Below, in pieces: positions 1-8,240 of a DNA stretch of 64,000 nucleotides; position 1 is the first letter of the stretch, and the number at the start of each line of letters is the position of its first letter. The stretch covers positions 124,001 through 188,000 of the forward strand of contig NZ_JPWF01000004.1 in NCBI RefSeq assembly GCF_003326675.1, in the 5' to 3' direction. The position numbers and the translations under genes are program-made. Source of the DNA: Thalassospira profundimaris (lineage in GTDB: Bacteria > Pseudomonadota > Alphaproteobacteria > Rhodospirillales > Thalassospiraceae). The notes under the pieces were generated by a model, which ran no database searches, had not been told where the DNA came from, and saw only the letters and a program-made list of their open reading frames with translations.

Positions 1-1179
1 CGTGGTCATCACCGCCTCATAGGTCACCGGAAAACTGACCCCGATATCAATGTGATAATATCCCGGTGCCAAACCCGTCACCCCGTATTCGGCCCCGTCA
101 TAAAGACCGTGGCTGTCCTCGACCACCTGATCCCATTCAATCAGGAAGGCCCCGCCAGCCGGGATACTTTGGGGTGCTGTGCGCAGCAATTTGATGATCG
201 GGCCGCTTTCGCGCACCGGACAGGCAAACCACCGTCCGCCATGCGTGCCATCGCAAACAATATCGACCATATCGCCCCGGATCGGCAGGGGATAAACCCC
301 GCTTTCCGCCCCGCCATTGACCGGATGAATGACATCGCCACTGGCCGTCGCAATATCGACCATCGTACCATCGCCATTAAACACCCGATAGCACACACCA
401 TTACGCGCAACCGACGCCGCGGGCAGCGTCAATCTTGCCCCGCTTGACAGGCGCACAAGCGATCCCGTTTCACGGATATCCATGATCCGGTTTACGGGCA
501 CATCCATCACCGGACGGCGGCGTTCATCCTCCCACAAAAGCGCATTGCCACTGCGAAAATCCAGATCAAGCATCGGCCCGGCATCGGCTTTGACAAAGGA
601 TTGCAGGGCATTTTGCGATCGCGTATCGGCGGCTTCGGCCCGGTTGGCTGCGGATTGGGCAAGGGTGGCGTTGGTTTCGGCCTTGGCAATTTCCGCCCCG
701 CTTGGCCCGTTGGCAAGACCATCCCCCACATCATTCCAGATCAGCGTGCGACCGGCCGCAATCACCGGAAGCTTTGCCGATGCCTGATCGCGGTCACCTT
801 CATCAAGGCGCAAGGTGCCCGCAAACGCCCGGTCGATATCGCCAATGGCTGCCGTCACAAAATCAAGATCACGATCAATTGCATCACCGCGCGGCACAGA
901 CATCGCGTCATAGGAACTCAGTCGCCGTAACCGCAAGGATCGCGTGATCATCACGCTAACACCCGGTGCTGGCGGAATTTCGAATGTGACGACACCGCCT
1001 GCGCCCTCGTCCGTCTGGCCCAGCGCGATGTGAAATCCGGTTTCAATCTCCTCCCCGTCGTGCAAGACCCGGATATCGCCCGGATCAAACACCGCAAAAT
1101 CAAAGGCAAACTGATCACGTGCGCCATCACCGACAAAGGCGCGTGATGCACTGATCTGATTGGTAAAAACGGTTCCCAT
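1..1179 (-). CDS. phage tail fibre protein, N-terminal part (cut by window edge)
   Basis: The reading frame opens at an ATG at 1179 and stays open past position 1, so about 393 residues are visible and the C-terminus is missing. The first ~120 residues (start MGTVFTNQIS) match the T7 gp17-type virion-attachment domain pattern: a VGDGARDQFAFDF beta-strand segment, a VTFEIPPAPGVSVMITR segment, then a helical part with many Ala, Glu and Arg residues. That domain fixes the fibre to the tail, while the absent C-terminus would bind the host receptor. It is the last gene of the visible morphogenesis block and begins 4 nt after the preceding stop, so it is probably co-transcribed. The domain match is by eye; fibre identity also rests on gene order. 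Confidence 0.7.
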   Translation of the reverse strand, partial: MGTVFTNQISASRAFVGDGARDQFAFDFAVFDPGDIRVLHDGEEIETGFHIALGQTDEGAGGVVTFEIPPAPGVSVMITRSLRLRRLSSYDAMSVPRGDAIDRDLDFVTAAIGDIDRAFAGTLRLDEGDRDQASAKLPVIAAGRTLIWNDVGDGLANGPSGAEIAKAETNATLAQSAANRAEAADTRSQNALQSFVKADAGPMLDLDFRSGNALLWEDERRRPVMDVPVNRIMDIRETGSLVRLSSGARLTLPAASVARNGVCYRVFNGDGTMVDIATASGDVIHPVNGGAESGVYPLPIRGDMVDIVCDGTHGGRWFACPVRESGPIIKLLRTAPQSIPAGGAFLIEWDQVVEDSHGLYDGAEYGVTGLAPGYYHIDIGVSFPVTYEAVMTT

Positions 1180-1183
1180 ATTT

Positions 1184-1633
1184 CTATCCCCCCAAACCGT
1201 CACGTCGCGCAAACCAGGCACTTAGCCGTGCGGTCGTGTCATCCTGCACCCCCCGCAAAAGCGACTTTTCGCGCCAACTGGCATTGGCGTTGATCTGATT
1301 ACGCTTGCGCAGCGCCTCGCGCGCGTCTGCCGCCTGTTCCTCGCGCGCGGATTTCTCATAGCCCGCCAGAACCGCACTGGCCGAACCGGCCCCGCCCGCC
1401 ATCAGACCCGCTGCCCCTTGGCGTGCGCGCAAAGTTGCCTGTCTTCGACGAAGTGCCTCTTCGCGGTCGGCATCCTGTTGTTTTTGCCGTGCCTCGATAT
1501 CGGCCAGATCGGCCTTGCGATTGGCATCAAGCAGATCAATCCGGCTTTGCGCACTGGCCTGATTTGCCTGAATTTTCTGTCCGGTCTGCATGACCGATAA
1601 CGCCATCGGCACGATTGATGTAAATCCACCCAT
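1184..1633 (-). CDS. gp14-like internal virion or tail-associated protein
   Basis: A 149-residue protein starting MGGFTSIVP. A short hydrophobic N-terminus is followed by a long Ala/Gln/Arg/Glu-rich helix (residues ~20-75), a Gly/Ala stretch (GAAGLMAGGAGSAS) and a second charged helix. Small helical proteins of this kind follow tail tube B in T7-like phages, where gp14 is ejected into the host envelope. Its start overlaps the stop of the tail tube B-like gene by 1 nt, which indicates translational coupling. Assignment rests on size, composition and position, because I see no diagnostic motif. A simple tail-assembly protein is the alternative. Confidence 0.45.
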   Translation of the reverse strand: MGGFTSIVPMALSVMQTGQKIQANQASAQSRIDLLDANRKADLADIEARQKQQDADREEALRRRQATLRARQGAAGLMAGGAGSASAVLAGYEKSAREEQAADAREALRKRNQINANASWREKSLLRGVQDDTTARLSAWFARRDGLGG

Positions 1634-3555
1634 CAGTCATTCACCCCCATTTCCGATGCACATCCCAGCAATAAAAAAGGCCGGGGAAAATCCCCGGCAA
1701 TCCGCCATAGCCCGTCCTTGATTGTCCCCCCGCTGCCCCGCCGCCAGCCAAGACTTCGAAGCGTCACATCACCGCTATAAAGTCCATCCGGGTCATCGCC
1801 CGAAACCGGAAGGGCAACATCACGCATCCCGCGCCCGGTATCGACGCGCAACTGCCCGCTTTGGGCCAGACGCAATGTTAACGATATTAATCGCACTGCG
1901 TTGCCCCCGTGCGGGCGACTGCCATCCGATGCAGCAGGCGGCAGGGCAAAGATTTCATGCCCAAAGGGCAAACCAACAGCCAGTTCCGATACCGGCCCGA
2001 CGTCACCGGGCACGGTCACCGTCCCGCCTGCAACCGGCAAATCCGGGATCAGAATACCATCGCCCCATCCATTGACCGTCAGATCATCCAATGCATCAAG
2101 TCTGCCCCAATAACGGCGGGGTTCTTCGCCCGCGCCAATCGATTGGCTGACTTGCAGATCAAACCCGCATTCCTCGTCAAAAACGGCAAGGTAATAGGTT
2201 TCATCCCGCCGTAAACTGACATAGACATCCCCGCCCGATACCGCGACCGATGTGACCGCACATCCCGCAATATTCTGTGCCGACCAGGCGGTAATCGCCT
2301 CGGACCGATACAATGTCAGTGTGGCAAGCGATCCATCCCCCATCACCACATGCAACAATCGACGATTGGCATCAAAGGCCTGATCAATTGGCCGATCCAC
2401 CAGATGGCGCGACAGCAATGCCAGATCGGCCGAACCATAGGCCTGCTCGACATCGGTAAACAGGAATTCGCGGATTTCGCGGCCACTGCGCCCGGCAAAG
2501 ATCGTCGCCCCGTCAATATTGACCAGCGGCACGGTGCGATGACTTTGACTGCCGATCCTTGTCTGGCGCGTGACCTGGATATTGGCCGGTGTTAATGGAT
2601 CACCCGTCACCATCCATTCCGATCCGCTGGTAAAAACCTGAAGATGGCGACCGGCGAAAATCCCGGTAATCGCATTGACCTGATCGGCCAGAAGCGCGAA
2701 TTCAATCGCCTCGTCATCAAGCCCCTCGCCCAGTTCAAAATTAAACAGATCACCCGAATGCGACATCCAAAGCCGGTTGGGCAAATCACGCGATCCGCCG
2801 ATCACCATGCGGTCCTGATGGAATGTCACGCTGCGCGGCCAGCCCCGCACGTCTGAAAAGGCCTGCTCAGCGAAATCAACCGTGGCATTGACGTTGGGCA
2901 GGCTGCCTTTAAGCGTCATGGTCGCAGTTTGCGGACCTGATACAGCAATGACTGCGCCCTCGACCCCGGCAATCCGCCACAGCGTTCCGACATGTCCGTC
3001 CACAAACAGATCATGACTTGCCGTGACCGTAATCGTGCCGCTGGTGCCCGATGGTGTCAGGGTGCCGGCCGGATCGATGAATTTATAGAATGGCTGCCCG
3101 GTATCAAGGTTGGTTGAACGCCACCCCCACGATGTCACCTGCCATTCACCATTTGCCGATCGGGTAATACGCACCGGCGGGATGTCGGGATGCACGACAA
3201 GAAGCGTATCGGCACTTTGCGTCCAGTTCAAAAGATCATGATGTTCGACCCCGAACGGGGTTTCAAATCCAAGCGTATTGACCCCGTCTTCAAACAGCTC
3301 GGCCTTTTTATCGCCAAAAGCGATCAGGTATGTCTGTTCGGTATTGAACTCGAACTGAACCAAACGTACCGGCCCGCCCAGTTCACCAATCAGGCGCGTG
3401 CCGGGACGGCGCCGCACCCCGCCGGACGGTTCGATAAACACATTGCGCAGCCGGGCCGCCCCGTTGGCATAGGCATTCAAATCCGACCGGCCCCACAATT
3501 CCGGTGCCAGCTCCCCGGTCGAAAAGGTATTTTTCTCAAGAACCCTGCGGGCCAT
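1633..3555 (-). CDS. tail tubular protein B-like (gp12-like nozzle) protein
   Basis: A 640-residue protein beginning MARRVLEKNTFSTGELAPELW. This opening, followed by RLRNVFIEPSGGVRRRPGT, is typical of a prophage tail family that sits directly after the gp11-like adaptor. The rest is beta-rich with many short Gly/Asp turns, as expected for the multi-bladed nozzle that closes the short tail. T7 gp12 is longer (about 790 residues), so this is a compact version. It lies 45 nt after the adaptor gene, and its stop overlaps the following start by 1 nt. Function is assigned from family resemblance and conserved order (adaptor, then nozzle, then internal protein). Confidence 0.7.
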   Translation of the reverse strand: MARRVLEKNTFSTGELAPELWGRSDLNAYANGAARLRNVFIEPSGGVRRRPGTRLIGELGGPVRLVQFEFNTEQTYLIAFGDKKAELFEDGVNTLGFETPFGVEHHDLLNWTQSADTLLVVHPDIPPVRITRSANGEWQVTSWGWRSTNLDTGQPFYKFIDPAGTLTPSGTSGTITVTASHDLFVDGHVGTLWRIAGVEGAVIAVSGPQTATMTLKGSLPNVNATVDFAEQAFSDVRGWPRSVTFHQDRMVIGGSRDLPNRLWMSHSGDLFNFELGEGLDDEAIEFALLADQVNAITGIFAGRHLQVFTSGSEWMVTGDPLTPANIQVTRQTRIGSQSHRTVPLVNIDGATIFAGRSGREIREFLFTDVEQAYGSADLALLSRHLVDRPIDQAFDANRRLLHVVMGDGSLATLTLYRSEAITAWSAQNIAGCAVTSVAVSGGDVYVSLRRDETYYLAVFDEECGFDLQVSQSIGAGEEPRRYWGRLDALDDLTVNGWGDGILIPDLPVAGGTVTVPGDVGPVSELAVGLPFGHEIFALPPAASDGSRPHGGNAVRLISLTLRLAQSGQLRVDTGRGMRDVALPVSGDDPDGLYSGDVTLRSLGWRRGSGGTIKDGLWRIAGDFPRPFLLLGCASEMGVND

Positions 3556-3600
3556 GGGAACCTCCGATCAATATAGGGTCAATGTTGGGGCAATGCTGGC

Positions 3601-4179
3601 TTAATGTCTGGCCGATATCAGCGAAAAATCATCAATCGCATGCGGGGTGGATTGCTGGGCATCGGCAAGGCGGGCCTGGCGAAACTGGTCTTCGGATCGC
3701 TTGAACAGATATTCGGCGCGCGTGCTGCTTTCGGTCAGCGGCAAACAGAACTCGGCCGCCAGCCGCGCAATCAGGGCAAGATCAAACCAGGGCGGAAAGC
3801 TGCCCTCGGGCAGGCGGGCGACATATCCCAGATATGCCGTTTCCGCCGAACACATTACCGCCCGGTCGCGCAGTTCAAACCGGCTGATTTTGCCGCCATC
3901 ATTTTCAAGTGACAGCAACCGGATGAAATCGCGTGGCAGGGCAAAAAGGGCTGCGCCATCCTTCGGATCGCGTTCGTCATCGGCCAAAGATAGCCGCGCA
4001 AGCCAGACCCCGCGCGCCGCAAACCGCCAAGGATAGCTTGCCAGCATCCCGTCGCGGATTGTCGGATACAGCAATTTGGCAATTTCGGCCTCGGCACTGT
4101 CTTCATCAAAGGATGAAACCGGACTGGCACCGATCATCACCATGGCGCGCGCACAAAGCGCTATGTCACTGAGTGCCAT
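3601..4179 (-). CDS. tail tubular protein A-like (gp11-like) tail adaptor
   Basis: I chose the start at 4179 (MALSDIALCARAMVMIGA, 192 residues), which has a GGGGAA ribosome site just upstream; a longer frame to 4239 lacks one. The protein shows the hallmarks of the podoviral head-to-tail adaptor: an N-terminal helix with ARAMVMIGASPVSSF, then EIAKLLYPTIRDGMLASYPWRFA, and a helical C-terminus rich in Ala, Arg and Glu. In T7, gp11 forms a ring between portal and nozzle. The next gene downstream is the nozzle-like protein, as expected. Upstream, where the capsid gene normally sits, the order is broken by a plus-strand Sel1 gene and three collar genes. Confidence 0.75.
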   Translation of the reverse strand: MALSDIALCARAMVMIGASPVSSFDEDSAEAEIAKLLYPTIRDGMLASYPWRFAARGVWLARLSLADDERDPKDGAALFALPRDFIRLLSLENDGGKISRFELRDRAVMCSAETAYLGYVARLPEGSFPPWFDLALIARLAAEFCLPLTESSTRAEYLFKRSEDQFRQARLADAQQSTPHAIDDFSLISARH

Positions 4180-4313
4180 GTCATTTCCCCTTTTATATCC
4201 GCTTAATTTCAGTTGCCGTTCCGGTTGATTTATTGTCAAAATCCGATCAACCGGTCACCAAAGGTGATCAAAGCCAACGGCCCGCAAGAATGGCCGCCCT
4301 TGTTGGAGCACGC

Positions 4314-5885
4314 ATGTCCAGATCCCCGATTGCAGCGATGATTTCGGCTGTATTGATTGCGGCCGCTTTGCCGGTGGCCGTTGCGCAGGCCGATGAAACG
4401 CTTGATGCCCTGCGGCGCGATGCCTATGCCGGCGATGCCATGTCACAGCGCCTTTATGCGATCATGTTGTCCTATTACTACGCCGAGGATGACGACGAGA
4501 TCGACGAATACGAGGCCGAAAAAATCGTCCGCTGGTTTGAATGCGCGGCCCTTCAGGGCGACGAAATTGCCATCGAGCATATGCAAAATGTGCCGTTCAA
4601 TTTCGATATCAGCGAAACCGGCGAATGCGAATATACCGGTGCCGGTTACACCGCCGACGATCCGAAACCCGATCCCCTGGCGCCGCCTGCAACACCTGAC
4701 ACCGATCGGATCGTCAAAGAACATGCAGACATTTGGGACGCCGCGTCGGATGGCTATCCCGATGCGCAATTCAAACTGGGCGAACATTTCGAGCCGTCCC
4801 TGTTTGATCCGGGCAACATGAACCTGGCTGAAATCTGGTATAATTGCGCCGCCCGGCAAGGCTATCAAAAGGCGATTGATCGCCTGAAAGACGACCCGAT
4901 CCTGACCCTTTATCCCGCGTCAAAACCGTGCCCCTTCACCGACAAGATGCGCGATGAAAATGGCAATCTGTATTTCCAGTCGCCAATCGAGCAGGCTGAC
5001 GCCAGCCATACAAACCCGGCTGACACCAGCGGGAACAGCACGGTAACCGCACCACAATCCGCACCAACCCCGGCCCTCGAAACAGCAACGGCAACGGCTA
5101 CCAACACGACCTCGGAGGTCGAAGAAATCTATGGTGCGGCCCATGATGCCTTTTACGGAACCGACCGCGATCAAAGTTACGAAGATGCCCTGACCTTTGC
5201 GCGCAAGGCCGCCGATCTGGGCCATGCCGGGGCAATCAACTTGTTAGGTGTGATTTATCATAACGGCCTTGGCGTCCCCCAAGACCTTACCGAAGCCGCC
5301 TATCATTTCCGGCGCGCCGCCGAACTTGGCGAAGTTGTTGCAATGACCAATATCGCCGATTGCTATTTGCATGGCACGGGCGTTGAGGTCAGCCTGCCAA
5401 AGGCGGTTGAATGGTATGAAAAGGCCGCCGTCGGCGGAAATGCCGGGGCGCAATATAACCTTGCCGCGATCTATCAATCCGGGGGTGGTGACATCAAAGC
5501 CGATCCGGTACTTGCCCGTCACTGGATGGGGCTTGCCGCCCAAAACGGCGATCCCGATGCCCCCTATTATTACGGCAACTTCCTTGAATATGGCATTGGC
5601 GGCCCCGAAGATCCTGCCGCGGCGGTTCCCTGGTATCAAAGGGCCGTCGAACTGGGCAGTATTGATGGCTATGCCGCGATGGGCCGCATGCATTATTACG
5701 GCGAACATGCCCCCGAGGACCTCGAACGCGCATGGCTTTACCTTGCCATCGCCGAAGATGGCGGCCATCCCGACGCCCGCGAATGGCGCGAAACCATCGA
5801 ACCCTATGTCTCGTTCGAAGAACGCAGCCGCGCGATTGTCGAACTGACCAAATATCGCGCGCAAAAAGCCGAAACCGCGAACTGA
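4314..5885 (+). CDS. secreted Sel1-repeat protein inserted in the phage tail block
   Basis: The start at 4314 (MSRSPIAAMISAVLI) has GGAG 5 nt upstream and opens a clear signal peptide ending near AVAQA; an in-frame start at 4173 has neither. The 523-residue product has irregular helical repeats in the N-terminal half, a Thr/Ala/Pro-rich linker (residues ~225-260), then about five clear Sel1-like repeats of the A..LG..Y..G.GV..D...A..W...AA..G type. Such proteins are periplasmic scaffolds for protein-protein contact. It lies on the opposite strand from all surrounding phage structural genes, between tail adaptor and collar genes, and looks like a self-contained cargo (moron) gene. Its specific role is unknown. 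Confidence 0.8.
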   Translation: MSRSPIAAMISAVLIAAALPVAVAQADETLDALRRDAYAGDAMSQRLYAIMLSYYYAEDDDEIDEYEAEKIVRWFECAALQGDEIAIEHMQNVPFNFDISETGECEYTGAGYTADDPKPDPLAPPATPDTDRIVKEHADIWDAASDGYPDAQFKLGEHFEPSLFDPGNMNLAEIWYNCAARQGYQKAIDRLKDDPILTLYPASKPCPFTDKMRDENGNLYFQSPIEQADASHTNPADTSGNSTVTAPQSAPTPALETATATATNTTSEVEEIYGAAHDAFYGTDRDQSYEDALTFARKAADLGHAGAINLLGVIYHNGLGVPQDLTEAAYHFRRAAELGEVVAMTNIADCYLHGTGVEVSLPKAVEWYEKAAVGGNAGAQYNLAAIYQSGGGDIKADPVLARHWMGLAAQNGDPDAPYYYGNFLEYGIGGPEDPAAAVPWYQRAVELGSIDGYAAMGRMHYYGEHAPEDLERAWLYLAIAEDGGHPDAREWRETIEPYVSFEERSRAIVELTKYRAQKAETAN

Positions 5886-5932
5886 AACGAGACCCGGAAA
5901 ACCGGGCCCCGTCCATCAGATCACACCAGCAT

Positions 5933-6499
5933 TCAGGCCTTGATGATGTAATTCATCACCAGGAACGGCTGCATGTTGTTATGCGGCTGATCACCGCCTT
6001 CAACAATGCCGTTCTGGCTCGATGATGAACCGGCATTGTTACCAGATTGGCCAACCGCCGCATCGATGTGCCCGGCATGAGCAGGCATTTCTTCAACGGT
6101 CAACTGATGGGTTTCGGAACCATCGGCAATACCAATCACACGATCACTCAGACCAGCCCCCTGGCCTGCACCAATCGGGCTGCGACCACGCAGGTCCGGC
6201 AGTTTGAAGCTGCCCGGCGCTTCGCCCACGCCATAGATGGTCCCGATAGCGGTGAACAGATCGGCAAATTCGCTCGCCAAAAGCTCTGCCCCGTCACAGA
6301 TCAGAAACCCTTCCGGTGCGACCGCCCCGGCAAACGGCAGAACCGTTGCGACCGGAACATCACTGCCCGACGCACCGCCACCACCAAACAACGCCTGAAG
6401 CGCTTGCAAAAGCTGCGTATCGTCCATGCGATCCGGCACAATATCCGCAGCCAGAACAACATTGAGAACTTCACTTTCAACCGGATTTACACACTGCAT
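5933..6499 (-). CDS. phage tail-collar domain protein 1
   Basis: The start at 6499 (MQCVNPVESEVLNV) has GGAG about 6 nt upstream. The 188-residue product has an N-terminal helical part containing DDTQLLQALQALFGGGG and then a tail-collar domain: PEGFLICDGAEL, FADLFTAIGTIYG, FKLPDLRGRSPIG. The C-terminus ends in FLVMNYIIKA, typical of receptor-binding fibre tips. It is the third of three paralogous genes in transcription order and differs from the other two at the C-terminus (Ser/Asn/Gly-rich NNAGSSSSQNG). Collar proteins form short fibres or collar decorations on virions; which structure applies here cannot be told from sequence. Confidence 0.85.
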   Translation of the reverse strand: MQCVNPVESEVLNVVLAADIVPDRMDDTQLLQALQALFGGGGASGSDVPVATVLPFAGAVAPEGFLICDGAELLASEFADLFTAIGTIYGVGEAPGSFKLPDLRGRSPIGAGQGAGLSDRVIGIADGSETHQLTVEEMPAHAGHIDAAVGQSGNNAGSSSSQNGIVEGGDQPHNNMQPFLVMNYIIKA

Positions 6500-6520
6500 T
6501 CGCATTCTCCATCAGCAAAC

Positions 6521-6551
6521 AAAAACCCCGGAAAGCACCGCCTGCCGGGGG
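6521..6551 (-). terminator. intrinsic terminator between collar genes 2 and 1
   Basis: Read on the minus strand, CCCCGG at 6550-6545 pairs with CCGGGG at 6531-6526, followed by a T-rich tract (TTTTTGTTTG). It lies between the stop of collar gene 2 and the start of collar gene 1, so each may be a separate unit or be read at reduced level. Confidence 0.75.
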
Positions 6552-6573
6552 AAGAAATCGTCAAAGATAACAG

Positions 6574-7188
6574 TTACGCAGCAGCACCGAGCGACGGATA
6601 AAATGCCTTGATGGCATAGGTCATCGCAACGTTGCGCGGACGGGTTTCGGTGCCGCCGTAGTTGTCTGTCACTGAATTGGCAATCGACTGATCAATCGGT
6701 TCGTCGCCAGCGACAATATAGCCATCATTTCCCTCGTCTTGGGCTGCTAGCTGGTTCACAAATCCGTGGAAATGGCTCTTTATCTCATCGGTCTGCACCG
6801 AACCAAACACACGACCAGAATCCACACCGCGACCATCGTCAAAGCCACGGATGAATTCACCGCGCAGATCAGGAAGGTTAAAGGTCGAAACTTCGTCGCC
6901 TGCACCCCAAACTGTGCCGATAGTGGCAAACAGATCGGCATATTCGGTACGCGAGATGGCCGAACCATCGCATACCAGCCAGCCTTCCGGCGCCGTCGGC
7001 ATCGCGAAGACCGAAACCGACCCGATTTCGCTGCCGATGATAACGGTGTTACCACCGCCATTACCGCCACCGGAAATCAGAGTATTGATCGCCTGAAGCA
7101 ACTGGGTTTTGTCATCGCAATCTGGCCAGATGCCTGCACCCTGAATGACGTTGAGGATTTCACATTCGACCGGGCTATTACCCTGCAT
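6574..7188 (-). CDS. phage tail-collar domain protein 2
   Basis: A 204-residue protein starting MQGNSPVECEILNV, with GGAG 7 nt upstream. Layout matches collar protein 1: helical DKTQLLQAINTLISGGG, then the collar motif PEGWLVCDGSAISRTEYADLF, a TIGTVWGAGD turn, FNLPDLRGEFIRG and a C-terminal RPRNVAMTYAIKA. The middle is longer than in protein 1 and carries SGRVFGSVQTDEIKSHFHGF, common in short tail-fibre tips. N-terminal identity to protein 1 (PVE.E.LNV, TQLLQA) shows recent common descent, while the distal parts have diverged. Confidence 0.85.
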   Translation of the reverse strand: MQGNSPVECEILNVIQGAGIWPDCDDKTQLLQAINTLISGGGNGGGNTVIIGSEIGSVSVFAMPTAPEGWLVCDGSAISRTEYADLFATIGTVWGAGDEVSTFNLPDLRGEFIRGFDDGRGVDSGRVFGSVQTDEIKSHFHGFVNQLAAQDEGNDGYIVAGDEPIDQSIANSVTDNYGGTETRPRNVAMTYAIKAFYPSLGAAA

Positions 7189-7213
7189 GGGCAGTCTCCT
7201 TGGTTGGGAAAAG

Positions 7214-7243
7214 AAAAACCCCGACCAAAGATCTGGATCGGGG
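7214..7243 (-). terminator. intrinsic terminator between collar genes 3 and 2
   Basis: On the minus strand CCCCGA (7243-7238) pairs with TCGGGG (7224-7219), with an inner CCA/TGG pairing, followed by TTTTTC. It lies between the stop of collar gene 3 and the start of collar gene 2. Confidence 0.75.
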
Positions 7244-7283
7244 TAGATTCTGACAATGACAAACGTAGTTTCTTGTTTCTCGA

Positions 7284-7817
7284 TCAGCCTGCCAGATGAG
7301 AAGCTTTGATGGCGAACACAACGGCAATGTTACGTGGTCGTGTCTCGGAACCACCCTCGCTGGACGTCAGACCTTGATATGCAATGGCGTGGCCTTCGGC
7401 GTCAGTTGTACTGGTTGCTGCACCCGGTAGATCTTCAGTGGAACCGCCGTAAACAAAAAGGTTCAAGGCATCTTCCGCAATTCCGTTTTTGTGGTCATGC
7501 GCTGAGAATTCATCACCTTGTGAGGTCCCAAGGACACGGCCAGCATCTACACCACGCTCAAGATCAAGACCACGAACGAACTCGCCACGAAGATCTGGCA
7601 AGTTGAAGGTAGACGTACCATCGCCGGTTCCCCAGACAGTGCCAATAGCAGCGAACAAGTCGCTGTATTCAATCCGTGAAACTTCCGAACCATCGCAAAC
7701 CAAATAACCACTTGGGACTATTTGCGAAGCGAAGGCATGGATAGATGCAATCGGCACCAAAAAATTGGCTAACTGCTGAATATCAATTTCTGCGCAAACT
7801 GTTGTTTTCGAACTCAT
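7284..7817 (-). CDS. phage tail-collar domain protein 3
   Basis: The start at 7817 (MSSKTTVCAEIDIQQLANFL) has AGGA about 6 nt upstream; a longer frame to 7865 runs through a terminator hairpin and is unlikely. The 177-residue product has a shortened N-terminus, then PSGYLVCDGSEVSRIEYSDLF, AIGTVWGTGD, FNLPDLRGEFVRG, a variable middle with FSAHDHKNG, and a C-terminal RPRNIAVVFAIKA. It is closer to collar protein 2 than to 1. Its base composition is visibly more AT-rich than the neighbours (for example 7700-7800), which suggests a separate origin. Confidence 0.83.
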   Translation of the reverse strand: MSSKTTVCAEIDIQQLANFLVPIASIHAFASQIVPSGYLVCDGSEVSRIEYSDLFAAIGTVWGTGDGTSTFNLPDLRGEFVRGLDLERGVDAGRVLGTSQGDEFSAHDHKNGIAEDALNLFVYGGSTEDLPGAATSTTDAEGHAIAYQGLTSSEGGSETRPRNIAVVFAIKASHLAG

Positions 7818-7840
7818 CTGAAATCCTGTAGCACGAGGAA

Positions 7841-7870
7841 AAGAAAACCCCGGCAGCATTGCCACCGGGG
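7841..7870 (-). terminator. intrinsic terminator upstream of collar gene 3
   Basis: On the minus strand CCCCGG (7870-7865) pairs with CCGGGG (7853-7848) and TTTTC follows. It lies just after the 91-aa gene, ending the capsid unit. The stem is nearly the same as in the two terminators further along. Confidence 0.75.
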
Positions 7871-7903
7871 TCGAGGTTGAGGGAGCAGGAAGAAGAAACT
7901 CGA

Positions 7904-8179
7904 TCAGTCGGTATTGGACGTGCCAATCGCTGTCATGTCCCGCACGTCAACGCCCGCCGCGCCGGAACTTGCGACCACGAACAGGCCACCGGACATGGTG
8001 GCGTCGCGGTTGGTATTGGCGATGATGAAATCACCGACGCGCAGCATGTCGCGTGCATCGGCAAAATAGCCCGATGTATCAACATCGGCTGCGACATCCG
8101 GGGTGATGTAATGCCAAAGCGTAAAACCGTTGGCATAGGCCAGAACACTGAGGTTTCTGGCTTTGAAACCTTCTGCCAT
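7904..8179 (-). CDS. small capsid-associated phage protein
   Basis: A 91-residue protein (MAEGFKARNLSVLAYANGFT) directly after the major capsid gene, with GGAG upstream. It is small, beta-rich and has no Cys: LWHYITPD, GYFADARDMLRVGDFIIANT, ATMSGGLFVVASS. Similar small proteins accompany capsid genes in many prophages of this type, and a role in decorating or stabilising the capsid is plausible. I cannot name a specific family. The 61-nt gap from the capsid stop and the downstream terminator suggest it is the last gene of the capsid transcript. Confidence 0.6.
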   Translation of the reverse strand: MAEGFKARNLSVLAYANGFTLWHYITPDVAADVDTSGYFADARDMLRVGDFIIANTNRDATMSGGLFVVASSGAAGVDVRDMTAIGTSNTD

Positions 8180-8240
8180 TCAGGGGCTCCTGTGATTTTC
8201 AATGTTAGGAAAAGTTAAGGTTGCTAACGCACCTGACGAC

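Noticed and set aside
3601-4239. Longer tail adaptor starting at 4239
   Set aside because: The extra 20 residues lack a ribosome site and overlap the Sel1 upstream region; MALSDIAL at 4179 has GGGGAA and matches the family start.
4950-4985. NLYFQS in the Sel1 protein, close to a TEV protease site
   Set aside because: The needed Glu at P6 is Gly here, and no matching protease is expected; a chance match.
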